A DNA stretch of 64,000 bases, from the NCBI GenBank assembly GCA_002364755.1, contig DEZI01000022.1, positions 160,124 to 224,123 of the forward strand, written 5' to 3'. This DNA is from Stenotrophomonas maltophilia (lineage in GTDB: Bacteria; Pseudomonadota; Gammaproteobacteria; Xanthomonadales; Xanthomonadaceae). Within the stretch, counting starts at the first letter, position 1; each line of letters opens with the position of its first letter. The translations under genes and the position numbers were made by a program. Positions 57,255 through 64,000 of this stretch are shown piece after piece. The notes beneath the pieces were generated by a model. The model was not told the origin of the DNA. It did not search any database and saw only the letters and a program-made list of their open reading frames with translations.

Positions 57255-58261
57255 TGGCCAGGGTCCTGGTCACTGGCGCCAGCGGCTTCATCGGCCAGCA
57301 TGTCGCACTCGCGTTGGCGGCACAGGGCTGGCTGGTGCGCGGCAGCGGGCGCGATGCGCTTCGGCTGCAGGCGCTGGCCACGCGCGGTATCGAGGTGGCT
57401 GCTGCCGATCTTGCCGAGGATGCCCTGGCGCCGCTGCTGCAGGACTGTGATGCCGTGGTGCACTGCGCGGCGATGTCGCAGCCCTGGGGAACGGCAGCCG
57501 CATTCCAGCGGGCGAACGTGCTGGCAACCACGCGCCTGCTGCAGGCCGCGCAGGCGGCCGGCGTTGCCCGCCTGGTCCACCTGGGCTCGCCCAGCATCTA
57601 TTTCCGCTTCGCCGACCAGTACGGTCTGGATGAACGCTTCCAGCCGCCACGACGCTGGATCACCGCCTACGCCCGCAGCAAATGGGAATCGGAACTGGCC
57701 GTGGCCGCTGCGGCACGCCAGGGGCTGCACACCGTGGTGCTGCGCCCGCGCGCCGTGTTCGGGCCCGGTGACCGCGCGATCCTGCCACGGCTGCTGGCGG
57801 TGGCGGCCAGCGGCCGGTTCCCGCTGATCCATGGCGGCCGCGCGCTCATCGATGTCACCCCCATCGACGATGCGGTGCAGGCGGTGAGCCTGGCGCTGCA
57901 GGCCGACGCGCGCTGCAGCGGGCGCGCCTACAACATCAGCGCCGGCACCCCGCTGCACGTGCATGCGCTGGTCAACGGCCTGTTCGAAGCGATGGACCTG
58001 CAGGTGCGCCTGCGGCCAGTGCCGCGAACGTTGGCGTTGGCCGCGGCCGGTGTGGCCGAGGCCGTGGCCAACCTGCGCCCGGGCCGCCCCGAGCCGCGCC
58101 TGACCCGCTATGGCGTGGGCGTGCTGGGCTACTCGCAGACCTTGGACGTCAGCGCGGCGCGGCGCGACCTCGGCTACGACCCGCACACCGGCGTGCAGGC
58201 CGCGTTGCAGGCCTTCGCTACGCACTGGAAGCAGCACGGAGGCAGCGATGGCACGGCTTGA
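57254..58261 (+). CDS. NAD-dependent epimerase/3-beta-HSD-like reductase, OleD-like
   Basis: A 335-residue extended SDR. GASGFIGQHVALAL binds NAD(P), and the Tyr-x3-Lys site is YARSKWE. Segments AMSQPWG, FQRANVLATTRLL and RPRAVFGPGD follow the layout of OleD, which reduces 2-alkyl-3-ketoalkanoates in the head-to-head hydrocarbon pathway. The neighbouring KAS III fits a keto-acid substrate, but OleB and OleC homologues are not here. It overlaps KAS III by one base and the MBL gene by 14. Confidence 0.88.
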   Translation: MARVLVTGASGFIGQHVALALAAQGWLVRGSGRDALRLQALATRGIEVAAADLAEDALAPLLQDCDAVVHCAAMSQPWGTAAAFQRANVLATTRLLQAAQAAGVARLVHLGSPSIYFRFADQYGLDERFQPPRRWITAYARSKWESELAVAAAARQGLHTVVLRPRAVFGPGDRAILPRLLAVAASGRFPLIHGGRALIDVTPIDDAVQAVSLALQADARCSGRAYNISAGTPLHVHALVNGLFEAMDLQVRLRPVPRTLALAAAGVAEAVANLRPGRPEPRLTRYGVGVLGYSQTLDVSAARRDLGYDPHTGVQAALQAFATHWKQHGGSDGTA

Positions 58262-59081
58262 GTGGGAGCTGATCGAGGCCGGTCACTGCGTGCACCCGCA
58301 GCGTGCCGTGCGCCAGGGGGCCAGCTGGCATCGCTGCGAATTCCCAGCGCTGGTGGCGTTGCTGCGGCATCCGCAGCGCGGCCTCATCCTGTTCGACACC
58401 GGCTATTCGGACGCCTTCCTGCAGGCCACCGCGCGCTTCCCCGAGCGCCTGTACCGCTGGGTCACGCCGGTGCACCTCGGCCCGGGCCAGAGCGTGCGCG
58501 CGCAGCTGCAGCAGCATGGCATCGGCGCGGCCGACATCGGCCTGGTGGTGCTGTCGCACCTGCATGGTGACCATGTGGGTGGCGTGCTCGATTTCCCGGG
58601 CGTGCCGCTGCTGTGTTCGCGCGCCGCGTGGCAGGACCAGGCCGCGCGCGGGCGCCTGCGTGCGCTCAGCGTGGGCCTGCTGCCCGCATTGACCCGCGAT
58701 GCGGCGCCGCGCATGGGCTGGCTGGAGAGCCTGCCGGAGGTGGACCTGCCGCGTCCCTTCGATGCCTTCGGCCGTGGCCGCGACGTGCTGGGCGACCGCA
58801 GCCTGCTGGCGGTGCCGCTGCCCGGCCATGCGGTGGGCCAGCACGGGCTGCTGTTCGAAGCGGCCGATGGCCGCCCTGTGTTCCTGGTGGCCGATGCCGC
58901 CTGGTCCAGCGCCGCCATCACCGATGGCGTGCCACCACCGCGGCTGGTCACCGCACTGCTTGGCCACACCGGCACCTACCGGCAGACCCTGCAGCGGCTG
59001 CAGCACACCCAGCGCCAGGTCAGCGATCTGCAGCTGGTACCGGCCCATTGCGGGCAATGGCGGCCGGCCGTCACTCGGTAG
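58248..59081 (+). CDS. MBL-fold metallohydrolase
   Basis: A 277-residue metallo-beta-lactamase-fold protein with HLHGDH at residues 104-109, FDTGYSD before it and PGHAVGQH and VADAAW after, the usual set for a two-metal lactonase/hydrolase. GGAGG precedes the ATG although it lies inside the epimerase gene. Lactonase, thioesterase and phosphodiesterase activities are possible. Its TAG stop is part of a REP unit. Confidence 0.9.
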   Translation: MARLEWELIEAGHCVHPQRAVRQGASWHRCEFPALVALLRHPQRGLILFDTGYSDAFLQATARFPERLYRWVTPVHLGPGQSVRAQLQQHGIGAADIGLVVLSHLHGDHVGGVLDFPGVPLLCSRAAWQDQAARGRLRALSVGLLPALTRDAAPRMGWLESLPEVDLPRPFDAFGRGRDVLGDRSLLAVPLPGHAVGQHGLLFEAADGRPVFLVADAAWSSAAITDGVPPPRLVTALLGHTGTYRQTLQRLQHTQRQVSDLQLVPAHCGQWRPAVTR

Positions 59082-59101
59082 CGCCGAGCCCACGCTCGGC
59101 T
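59078..59101. repeat. REP (SMAG) unit overlapping the MBL gene stop
   Basis: GTAGCGCCGAGCCCACGCTCGGC with GTAG at 59078-59081. The TAG of this head is the stop codon of the MBL-fold gene. Confidence 0.88.
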
Positions 59102-59231
59102 GCTGTTCGCGGCCAGTTGGCCCCAACAGTCCCGCCAACAGGACACCGTGTTCCTGCCCATGGCCGCGGTCAATAGGACGTATGGCCAGAATCGGCTGGC
59201 AGCGGCTGCGGCCCTCCGGTATCGTGCGCGG

Positions 59232-60023
59232 ATGACTTCCCCCACTCCGGCCCCCCGTGGCGGCGTGGCGCGTGTGTGCCGTTACCTGTACCGCGTACCG
59301 CTGCTGTTGGTCCACATCCTCGTGTTCCTGCCGTTGATCCTCATCGGCATGCTTCCGCCGTGGGGCGAACTGCGCGTGGGCGATGCCACCTTCGGCGCCA
59401 AGGTCGTCAACTGGTGGCAGGGCGGCCTGATGTGGATCTTCGGCTTCCGCCTGGTGCAGATCGGTTCGGCGCTGCCGGGCGCGGTGCTGTTCGTCGCCAA
59501 CCACGTCAGCTGGGTGGATATCTCCATCCTGCACAGCCAGCGCATGATGGGCTTCGTCGCCAAGCGCGAGATCGCCAGCTGGCCGGTGGTGGGCTGGCTG
59601 GCCGCGCGTGGGCAGACCATCTTCCACCAGCGTGGCAACACCGAGTCGCTCGGTGGGGTGATGCAGGTGATGGCCGACCGCCTGCGTGATGGCAAGGCGG
59701 TGGGCGTGTTCCCGGAAGGGCGTACCCGGGGCGGCCACGAAGTGGGCCCGTTCCATGCGCGCATCTTCCAGGCCGCGGTTGAAACCGGCGTGCCGGTGCA
59801 GCCGGTGGCCCTGGTCTACGGCGCCCATGGCGATGCCCAGACCATCGTGGCCTTCGGCCCGGGCGAGAGTTTCTTCGCCAATTTCCTGCGCCTGCTCGGT
59901 GAGCCGGCGCGACGTGCGGAAGTGCACTTCCTGGCACCGATCGGTGCACAGGACCTGGAAGGCCGTCGACGCATCGCGGAAACCTCGCGCGCGCGCATCG
60001 TGACGGCGATGAGCGGGCAGTGA
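59232..60023 (+). CDS. PlsC-like 1-acyl-glycerol-3-phosphate acyltransferase
   Basis: A 263-residue membrane acyltransferase. An N-terminal helix (LLLVHILVFLPLILIGML) is followed by NHVSWVD (HX4D, His at 91) and FPEGRTR. It could be a second PlsC or a lyso-ornithine/lipid acyltransferase; the paralogue count cannot be judged here. I chose ATG 59232; the frame is open 28 codons further upstream without family similarity. A GTG-start hydrolase follows after 7 nt. Confidence 0.9.
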   Translation: MTSPTPAPRGGVARVCRYLYRVPLLLVHILVFLPLILIGMLPPWGELRVGDATFGAKVVNWWQGGLMWIFGFRLVQIGSALPGAVLFVANHVSWVDISILHSQRMMGFVAKREIASWPVVGWLAARGQTIFHQRGNTESLGGVMQVMADRLRDGKAVGVFPEGRTRGGHEVGPFHARIFQAAVETGVPVQPVALVYGAHGDAQTIVAFGPGESFFANFLRLLGEPARRAEVHFLAPIGAQDLEGRRRIAETSRARIVTAMSGQ

Positions 60024-60030
60024 GCGTGCG

Positions 60031-61065
60031 GTGGCACTGATCCCGCCACCTTTGCTGGACGCCGGCACGCCGACGCTGCATGCGGCTGACTACCAGCCGC
60101 CGCGCTGGCTGCGCAATCCGCACCTGCAGTCCATGCTCAGCTCCAGCCGCATGCGCCTGCAGCGTGGCCTGCTGCTGCTGGCCGCCACCGGTGCGGTCAG
60201 CGAAGAACTGATACTCGATGGTGGCGATGGCGTGCGCCTGCAGGGCTGGCACAGCTACGTCGAAGGCCGCGAGCCGAAGGGCATGGCCCTGCTGCTGCAT
60301 GGCTGGGAAGGCAGCGCCGAATCCAGCTACATGCGCATGGCGGCCGCGCGCATGATCGATCAGGGCTTCGACGTGGTGCGGCTGAATTTCCGCGACCACG
60401 GCAACACCCACCACCTCAATCCCGGCATCTTCCACTCCAACCGCATCGACGAAGTGGTGCAGGCGACGGGTGACATCGCGCGGCGCTGGCCGGACCTGCC
60501 GCTGGTGGCCGCCGGTTATTCGCTGGGCGGCAACTTCGTGCTGCGCCTGGCCCTGCGTGCCCCTGCGGCCGGCGTGCCGCTGCAGCGGGTGGCCTCGGTG
60601 TGCCCGGTGCTGGATCCGGCGCTGACCATGGACAGCATCCAGAGCGGCCCGGCGATGTACGACTGGTACTTCCGCCGCAAGTGGGCCGGCTCGCTGCGCC
60701 GCAAGCGCGACCTGTTCCCGGAACTGAGCGACTGCGACGACCGCGTACTGAAGCTGGACATCCGCGCGCTGACCACCTGGCTGGTCGAGCGCCATACCGA
60801 TTTCGGCACGCTGCAGGCCTACTTTGATGGTTACTCGATTGCCGGCGACCGCCTGTCCACCCTGCAGGTGCCGGCCGACATCCTGATGGCGCAGGATGAC
60901 CCGGTCATTCCCTACGCCACCTTCCGCGACTGGCAGCTGCCGCAGCACGCACGGCTGGAAACCGCCTGCTGGGGCGGCCATTGCGGATTCCTGGAAAACT
61001 GGCGCGGCGACGGCTTCTCCGAACGCTGGGTGGCCCAGCGCCTGCAGCGGGTGCTGGCGGGCTGA
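60031..61065 (+). CDS. YheT-like alpha/beta hydrolase
   Basis: A 344-residue alpha/beta hydrolase starting at GTG. The N-terminus PPRWLRNPHLQSML, LLLHGWEGSAESSYMR and the nucleophile elbow GYSLGGN (Ser164) are typical of the YheT/EMB8 family. These are presumed esterases on lipid substrates. It is cotranscribed with the acyltransferase. Confidence 0.9.
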   Translation: MALIPPPLLDAGTPTLHAADYQPPRWLRNPHLQSMLSSSRMRLQRGLLLLAATGAVSEELILDGGDGVRLQGWHSYVEGREPKGMALLLHGWEGSAESSYMRMAAARMIDQGFDVVRLNFRDHGNTHHLNPGIFHSNRIDEVVQATGDIARRWPDLPLVAAGYSLGGNFVLRLALRAPAAGVPLQRVASVCPVLDPALTMDSIQSGPAMYDWYFRRKWAGSLRRKRDLFPELSDCDDRVLKLDIRALTTWLVERHTDFGTLQAYFDGYSIAGDRLSTLQVPADILMAQDDPVIPYATFRDWQLPQHARLETACWGGHCGFLENWRGDGFSERWVAQRLQRVLAG

Positions 61066-61121
61066 ACCGGCGCCGGCGCGCAGCCCGCTACAATGCGGGT
61101 TTGCCATTGAACCGGACTGCC

Positions 61122-63194
61122 ATGCAAGACCAGATTCTCCAGGCCCTGCGCCAGAACGACACCGCACAGGCCGTGCAGCTGGCACAGGCGTGGGTGCACG
61201 ATGAACCCGGCCAGGCCCAGGCCCACCGCTGGCTGGCGCTTGCGCTGCAGCAGCAGGGCCAGCCCGAAGCCGCGCAGGAACCCCTGCAGCAGGCGCTGCT
61301 GCTGGCCCCGGACGACGCACAGCTGCACCTGCAGCAGGCCGGCCTGCTGCTGGCCCTGCACCAGTTCGAGGGCGCCGACGAAGCGCTGCTGCGCACCACC
61401 GACCTCAATCCCAACGCCTTCGAGGCGTATCTGATGCAGGCCCATCTGGCGATCGGCCGCAACGATATCGACACCGCCGCACGCCAGGCGACGCTGGCCG
61501 CCAAGCTGCAGCCGGAACATCCGGAAGTGCTGGCGCTGCAGGGCATGGTGGCCCTGTACCGCGATGACGCCGACCGCGCGCTGCAGCTGCTGTCCGAAGC
61601 CGCCCGGCAGATGCCCAACGATCCGCGCGTTCTGTACGCCCTGGGTTCGGCCTACCAGGCCAAGGACATGCTGGCCTTTGCCGAGCAGGCCTTCCGCCGC
61701 GTGCTCGACATCAACCCGAAGATGACCAGCCTGCACGGCCTGGTGGTGCAGCTGGCGCTGCGCCAGGGCAACGTCGAGGCCGCCCACCAGCAGCTGCAGC
61801 AGGCGCTGCAGGTGCCGGGCCTGGATACGCCGGCGCTGCAGCGCCTCGGTGCCGAGATCGCGCTGCAGGCCGACCAGCCGATGCAGGCGCTGGAGCAGCT
61901 GCGGCCGATGCTGAAGGCCGACCCGGGCGACCGCCGGGTGGTCGAGCTGCTGCTGGCCTGCTGGCAGCGCCTGGGCCGCGAGGAAGAAGCCCGCGCCGAC
62001 CTGGACGAGGTGCTGGCCGAGCATCCGCAGCTGCCGCACCTGTGGCTGGCACGCCTGGCGCCGGAAGGCTTCGGCAGCCCCGGCGCGATTGCCGTGGCCG
62101 AGCGCTGGATCGAGGCCATGCCCGACTTCGTGCCGGCCCTGGAAGCCCGCCTGCGCCTGCATGAAGCGGCCGGCGAAGCCGACGCCGTGGAAGCCCTGGC
62201 GGCCCGCATCGTCGCCCTGGAACCGGGCCGCATCAGTGGAGAAACGCGCCTGGTCGGCGCGTTGCTGGCGCGTGACCCGGCCGCCGCCGTGGCCCACGTG
62301 CAGGGCCTGGTTAACGCGGTGCCCGAGTCCCGTCGCCGCGAGCTGCGCACCTGGCTGGGCGAGGTTCAGGACCAGGCCGGCCAGCCGCGCGAAGCGCTGC
62401 GCACCTGGCTGGAGCTGCATGCCGAGCAGAACGCCGAACGCCTGCCGTTGCCGCCGCAGGCCAAGGCACCGCCGAGCTGGCCCGACCTGGGCGAGGTCGA
62501 TGCCGAAAGCGCTGCCTCCGCACCGATCTTCCTGTGGGGCGCACCGGGCTCGGGCGTTGAACGCGTGGCGGTCACCTTCGCCGGGGCAAGCCCGGTGATG
62601 CGCAGCGACCGTTTCGCGCCGACCCCGCCGGATGACGCGTTCCAGAACTACTTCACCCTGCAGAGGCTGGCCTCCGGCGACCTCAGCCCCGAGGGCCTGG
62701 TGAGCGGCTGGCGTGACACGCTGCGCCAGCGCGGCGTGCAGAACGACACCGTCATCGACTGGCTGCTGTGGTGGGACAACGCCCTGCTGTGGTCGCTGCG
62801 TCCGCACCTGCCGCAGGGTCGCCTGCTGGTGGTGCTGCGCGACCCGCGCGACATGCTGCTGGACTGGATCGCCTACGGCGCGCCGGCACCGTTCGCGGTC
62901 AACAACGTGGCCGAAGCGGCCGAGTGGCTGGCGCGTTCGATGGCCCAGGTGGCGACGCTGCATGAGCAGGATCTGTACCCGCACCTGCTGATGCGCATGG
63001 ACGACGTGGGCGATGACCCGCGCGTGGTTGCCGGCATGCTGCAGGAGCTATTCAACACCTCGATCCCGCCGGCCGAGCGCATCGGCCCGCCGCGTTTCCC
63101 GGCCGGCCACTGGCGCCGCTACACCGACGTGATGAATGCAGCGTTCGATCTGTTGACCCCGGTCGCGGTGCGACTGGGCTATCCCGAAGCGTAA
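61122..63194 (+). CDS. TPR protein with C-terminal sulfotransferase-like domain
   Basis: A 690-residue protein. Residues 1 to about 450 are tandem TPR-like helices (for example LQQALLLAPDDAQLHLQQAG, LLSEAARQMPNDPRVLYALG). Residues about 470-690 resemble TPR-linked sulfotransferases: FLWGAPGSGVERV for the phosphosulfate-binding loop and LRDPRDMLLDWIAYG for the 3'-phosphate motif. The first motif departs from the usual PKSGTT form (it has APGSGVE), so activity is uncertain. No signal is visible. It stands between the hydrolase and PEBP genes. Confidence 0.82.
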   Translation: MQDQILQALRQNDTAQAVQLAQAWVHDEPGQAQAHRWLALALQQQGQPEAAQEPLQQALLLAPDDAQLHLQQAGLLLALHQFEGADEALLRTTDLNPNAFEAYLMQAHLAIGRNDIDTAARQATLAAKLQPEHPEVLALQGMVALYRDDADRALQLLSEAARQMPNDPRVLYALGSAYQAKDMLAFAEQAFRRVLDINPKMTSLHGLVVQLALRQGNVEAAHQQLQQALQVPGLDTPALQRLGAEIALQADQPMQALEQLRPMLKADPGDRRVVELLLACWQRLGREEEARADLDEVLAEHPQLPHLWLARLAPEGFGSPGAIAVAERWIEAMPDFVPALEARLRLHEAAGEADAVEALAARIVALEPGRISGETRLVGALLARDPAAAVAHVQGLVNAVPESRRRELRTWLGEVQDQAGQPREALRTWLELHAEQNAERLPLPPQAKAPPSWPDLGEVDAESAASAPIFLWGAPGSGVERVAVTFAGASPVMRSDRFAPTPPDDAFQNYFTLQRLASGDLSPEGLVSGWRDTLRQRGVQNDTVIDWLLWWDNALLWSLRPHLPQGRLLVVLRDPRDMLLDWIAYGAPAPFAVNNVAEAAEWLARSMAQVATLHEQDLYPHLLMRMDDVGDDPRVVAGMLQELFNTSIPPAERIGPPRFPAGHWRRYTDVMNAAFDLLTPVAVRLGYPEA

Positions 63195-63205
63195 GGAGCC
63201 CCCCC

Positions 63206-63814
63206 ATGCAGCTGAGCAGCAACAGCATCACCGCCGGCGCCCCGATCGATCGCGAGTTCGCGGCCGGTGATGCCACGGGTTTCGCCCCGAACCGCAACCC
63301 GCACCTGGCGTGGAGCGGCGTGCCCGATGGTACCCGCGCGTTCCTGCTGGTGTGCGTGGACCCGGACGTGCCGACCGTGCCCGATACGGTCGGCCGCAGT
63401 GACATGACCGTGCCGCGCGACCAGCCGCGTTGCGATTTCGTGCATTGGGTGATGGCCGATATTCCGGCGTCGGTGCACGAGATCGCCGCCGGCAGCTGCA
63501 GCGACGGCTTCGTTGCCAAGGGCAAGCCGGCACCGGCCGGCCCGGCAGGCAGCCGCCAGGGCGTGAACGACTTCACCGGCTGGTTTGCCGGCAACCCGGA
63601 CATGGCCGGCGATTACCTCGGCTACGACGGCCCGTACCCGCCGTTCAACGACGAGCGCGTGCACCGCTATTTCTTCCGCGTGTTCGCGCTGGATGTGGCG
63701 ACGCTGGACCTGCCGCAGCGCTTCACCGCCGCCGATGCCTACCGCGCCATGCACGGCCACGTGCTGGCCGAAGCCACGCTGCACGGCACCTACACGCTGA
63801 ATCCCGCGCTGTAA
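63206..63814 (+). CDS. YbhB/YbcL-family (PEBP-like) protein
   Basis: A 202-residue phosphatidylethanolamine-binding-like protein. Family motifs are NRNPHLAWSGVPDGTRAFLLVCVDPD and FVHWVMADIPA, with YDGPYPPFNDERVHRYFF later. GGAG precedes the ATG. No signal is visible, so it is cytoplasmic like YbhB. Function in bacteria is unclear. Confidence 0.92.
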   Translation: MQLSSNSITAGAPIDREFAAGDATGFAPNRNPHLAWSGVPDGTRAFLLVCVDPDVPTVPDTVGRSDMTVPRDQPRCDFVHWVMADIPASVHEIAAGSCSDGFVAKGKPAPAGPAGSRQGVNDFTGWFAGNPDMAGDYLGYDGPYPPFNDERVHRYFFRVFALDVATLDLPQRFTAADAYRAMHGHVLAEATLHGTYTLNPAL

Positions 63815-63824
63815 CGGCAACCCG

Positions 63825-63851
63825 GCAACGCCGGCCGCTGGCCGGCGTTGC
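63825..63851 (+). terminator. strong hairpin after the PEBP gene
   Basis: GCAACGCCGGCC (63825-63836), GCT and GGCCGGCGTTGC (63840-63851) form a perfect 12-bp stem 11 nt after the stop. It resembles the TGCCGGCC REP type but lacks a GTAG head. No clear T-tract follows. Confidence 0.6.
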
Positions 63852-63863
63852 TTCCTGCGTTCT

Positions 63864-63968
63864 GTAGAGCCGAGCCAACGCTCGGCTGCGCTTCTTTGCC
63901 TTCTGTAGAGCGGAGCCAACGCTCGGCTTCGCTTCTTTGCCTTCTGTAGAGCCGAGCCATGCTCGGCT
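63864..63968. repeat. tandem array of three REP (SMAG) units
   Basis: GTAG units begin at 63864, 63905 and 63946, a period of exactly 41 nt. Units are 23-24 nt with AGCCGAGCC / CTCGGCT arms, separated by near-identical 17-nt spacers containing GCTTCTTTGCCTTCT. The second unit has GCGGAGCC, one arm mismatch. The array continues toward the window edge with a degenerate half. Confidence 0.9.
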
Positions 63969-64000
63969 GCTTTCCGCACAGTCGAGCATGGCTTGTATGT

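Noticed and set aside
56235..58261. The oleABCD olefin cluster
   Set aside because: The KAS III does not resemble OleA, and no OleB or OleC is adjacent. Only the epimerase is OleD-like.
63864..63968. CRISPR-like array (three repeats, regular 41-nt period)
   Set aside because: Spacers are near identical to each other, the units are GTAG-headed REP dyads and no cas gene is nearby.

Overview
The window is GC-rich, densely coding bacterial chromosome, most likely Stenotrophomonas (S. maltophilia complex) or a close relative in the Xanthomonadaceae. The gene set points there (plsB, ttcA, rdgC, gltBD, I78-type inhibitor lipoproteins, a fused indolepyruvate ferredoxin oxidoreductase). So do the many intergenic dyads that begin with GTAG and hold GAGCCGAG...CTCGGCT or TGCCGGCC...GGCCGGCA, which match the GTAG-headed REP (SMAG) repeats known from S. 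maltophilia. I see no tRNA, rRNA, insertion sequence, prophage or CRISPR array.

Layout. 1-5830: 3' part of plsB, a small exported protein, a YdcH-like protein, ttcA, rdgC and a YgjP-type metallopeptidase. 5830-7962: REP clusters, a small hypothetical gene with a highly structured upstream region, and a two-domain methylglyoxal synthase-like protein. 7963-16557: a sensor kinase whose phospho-acceptor His is replaced by Gln, then gltD and gltB. 16168-23455: three paralogous I78 inhibitor-like lipoproteins, a type IB topoisomerase, an SDR with a basic tail, and a divergent serine hydrolase / BlaI / M56 locus with visible operator dyads. 23540-27048: an overlapping exonuclease-helicase pair resembling MrfB/MrfA. 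27253-30478: exported proteins and an IgaA-like membrane protein.

30572-42916 is a nine-gene co-oriented block with overlapping or nearly abutting genes. From the promoter end it runs: two TldD-type peptidases with twin-arginine leaders, a TldE-like partner without a leader, a DUF4159 protein, a MoxR ATPase, a DUF58 protein, a BatA-like membrane protein, a DUF4175 protein with a His-rich loop, and a last membrane protein. The layout suggests an envelope peptidase/AAA+ quality-control or maturation module. 43614-51793 holds a DUF938 methyltransferase, the indolepyruvate oxidoreductase, a TPR-like exported protein, an AEC transporter and a Ycf46-like ATPase. 51917-63814 is a plus-strand series: orphan ParA, SixA, YceI, a PLD-family lipoprotein, then a lipid-looking set (hotdog thioesterase, KAS III, OleD-like epimerase, MBL hydrolase, PlsC-like acyltransferase, YheT-like hydrolase), a TPR-sulfotransferase and a PEBP-family protein.

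The most striking non-coding signal is a family of four about 100-nt elements at 43120-43217, 43365-43466, 49871-49972 and 50135-50230. Each has a 22-25 bp outer stem enclosing a core of exactly 52 nt. The core is conserved, while the outer stem and an inner hairpin change between copies with compensatory substitutions. I do not recognise a named family for it.
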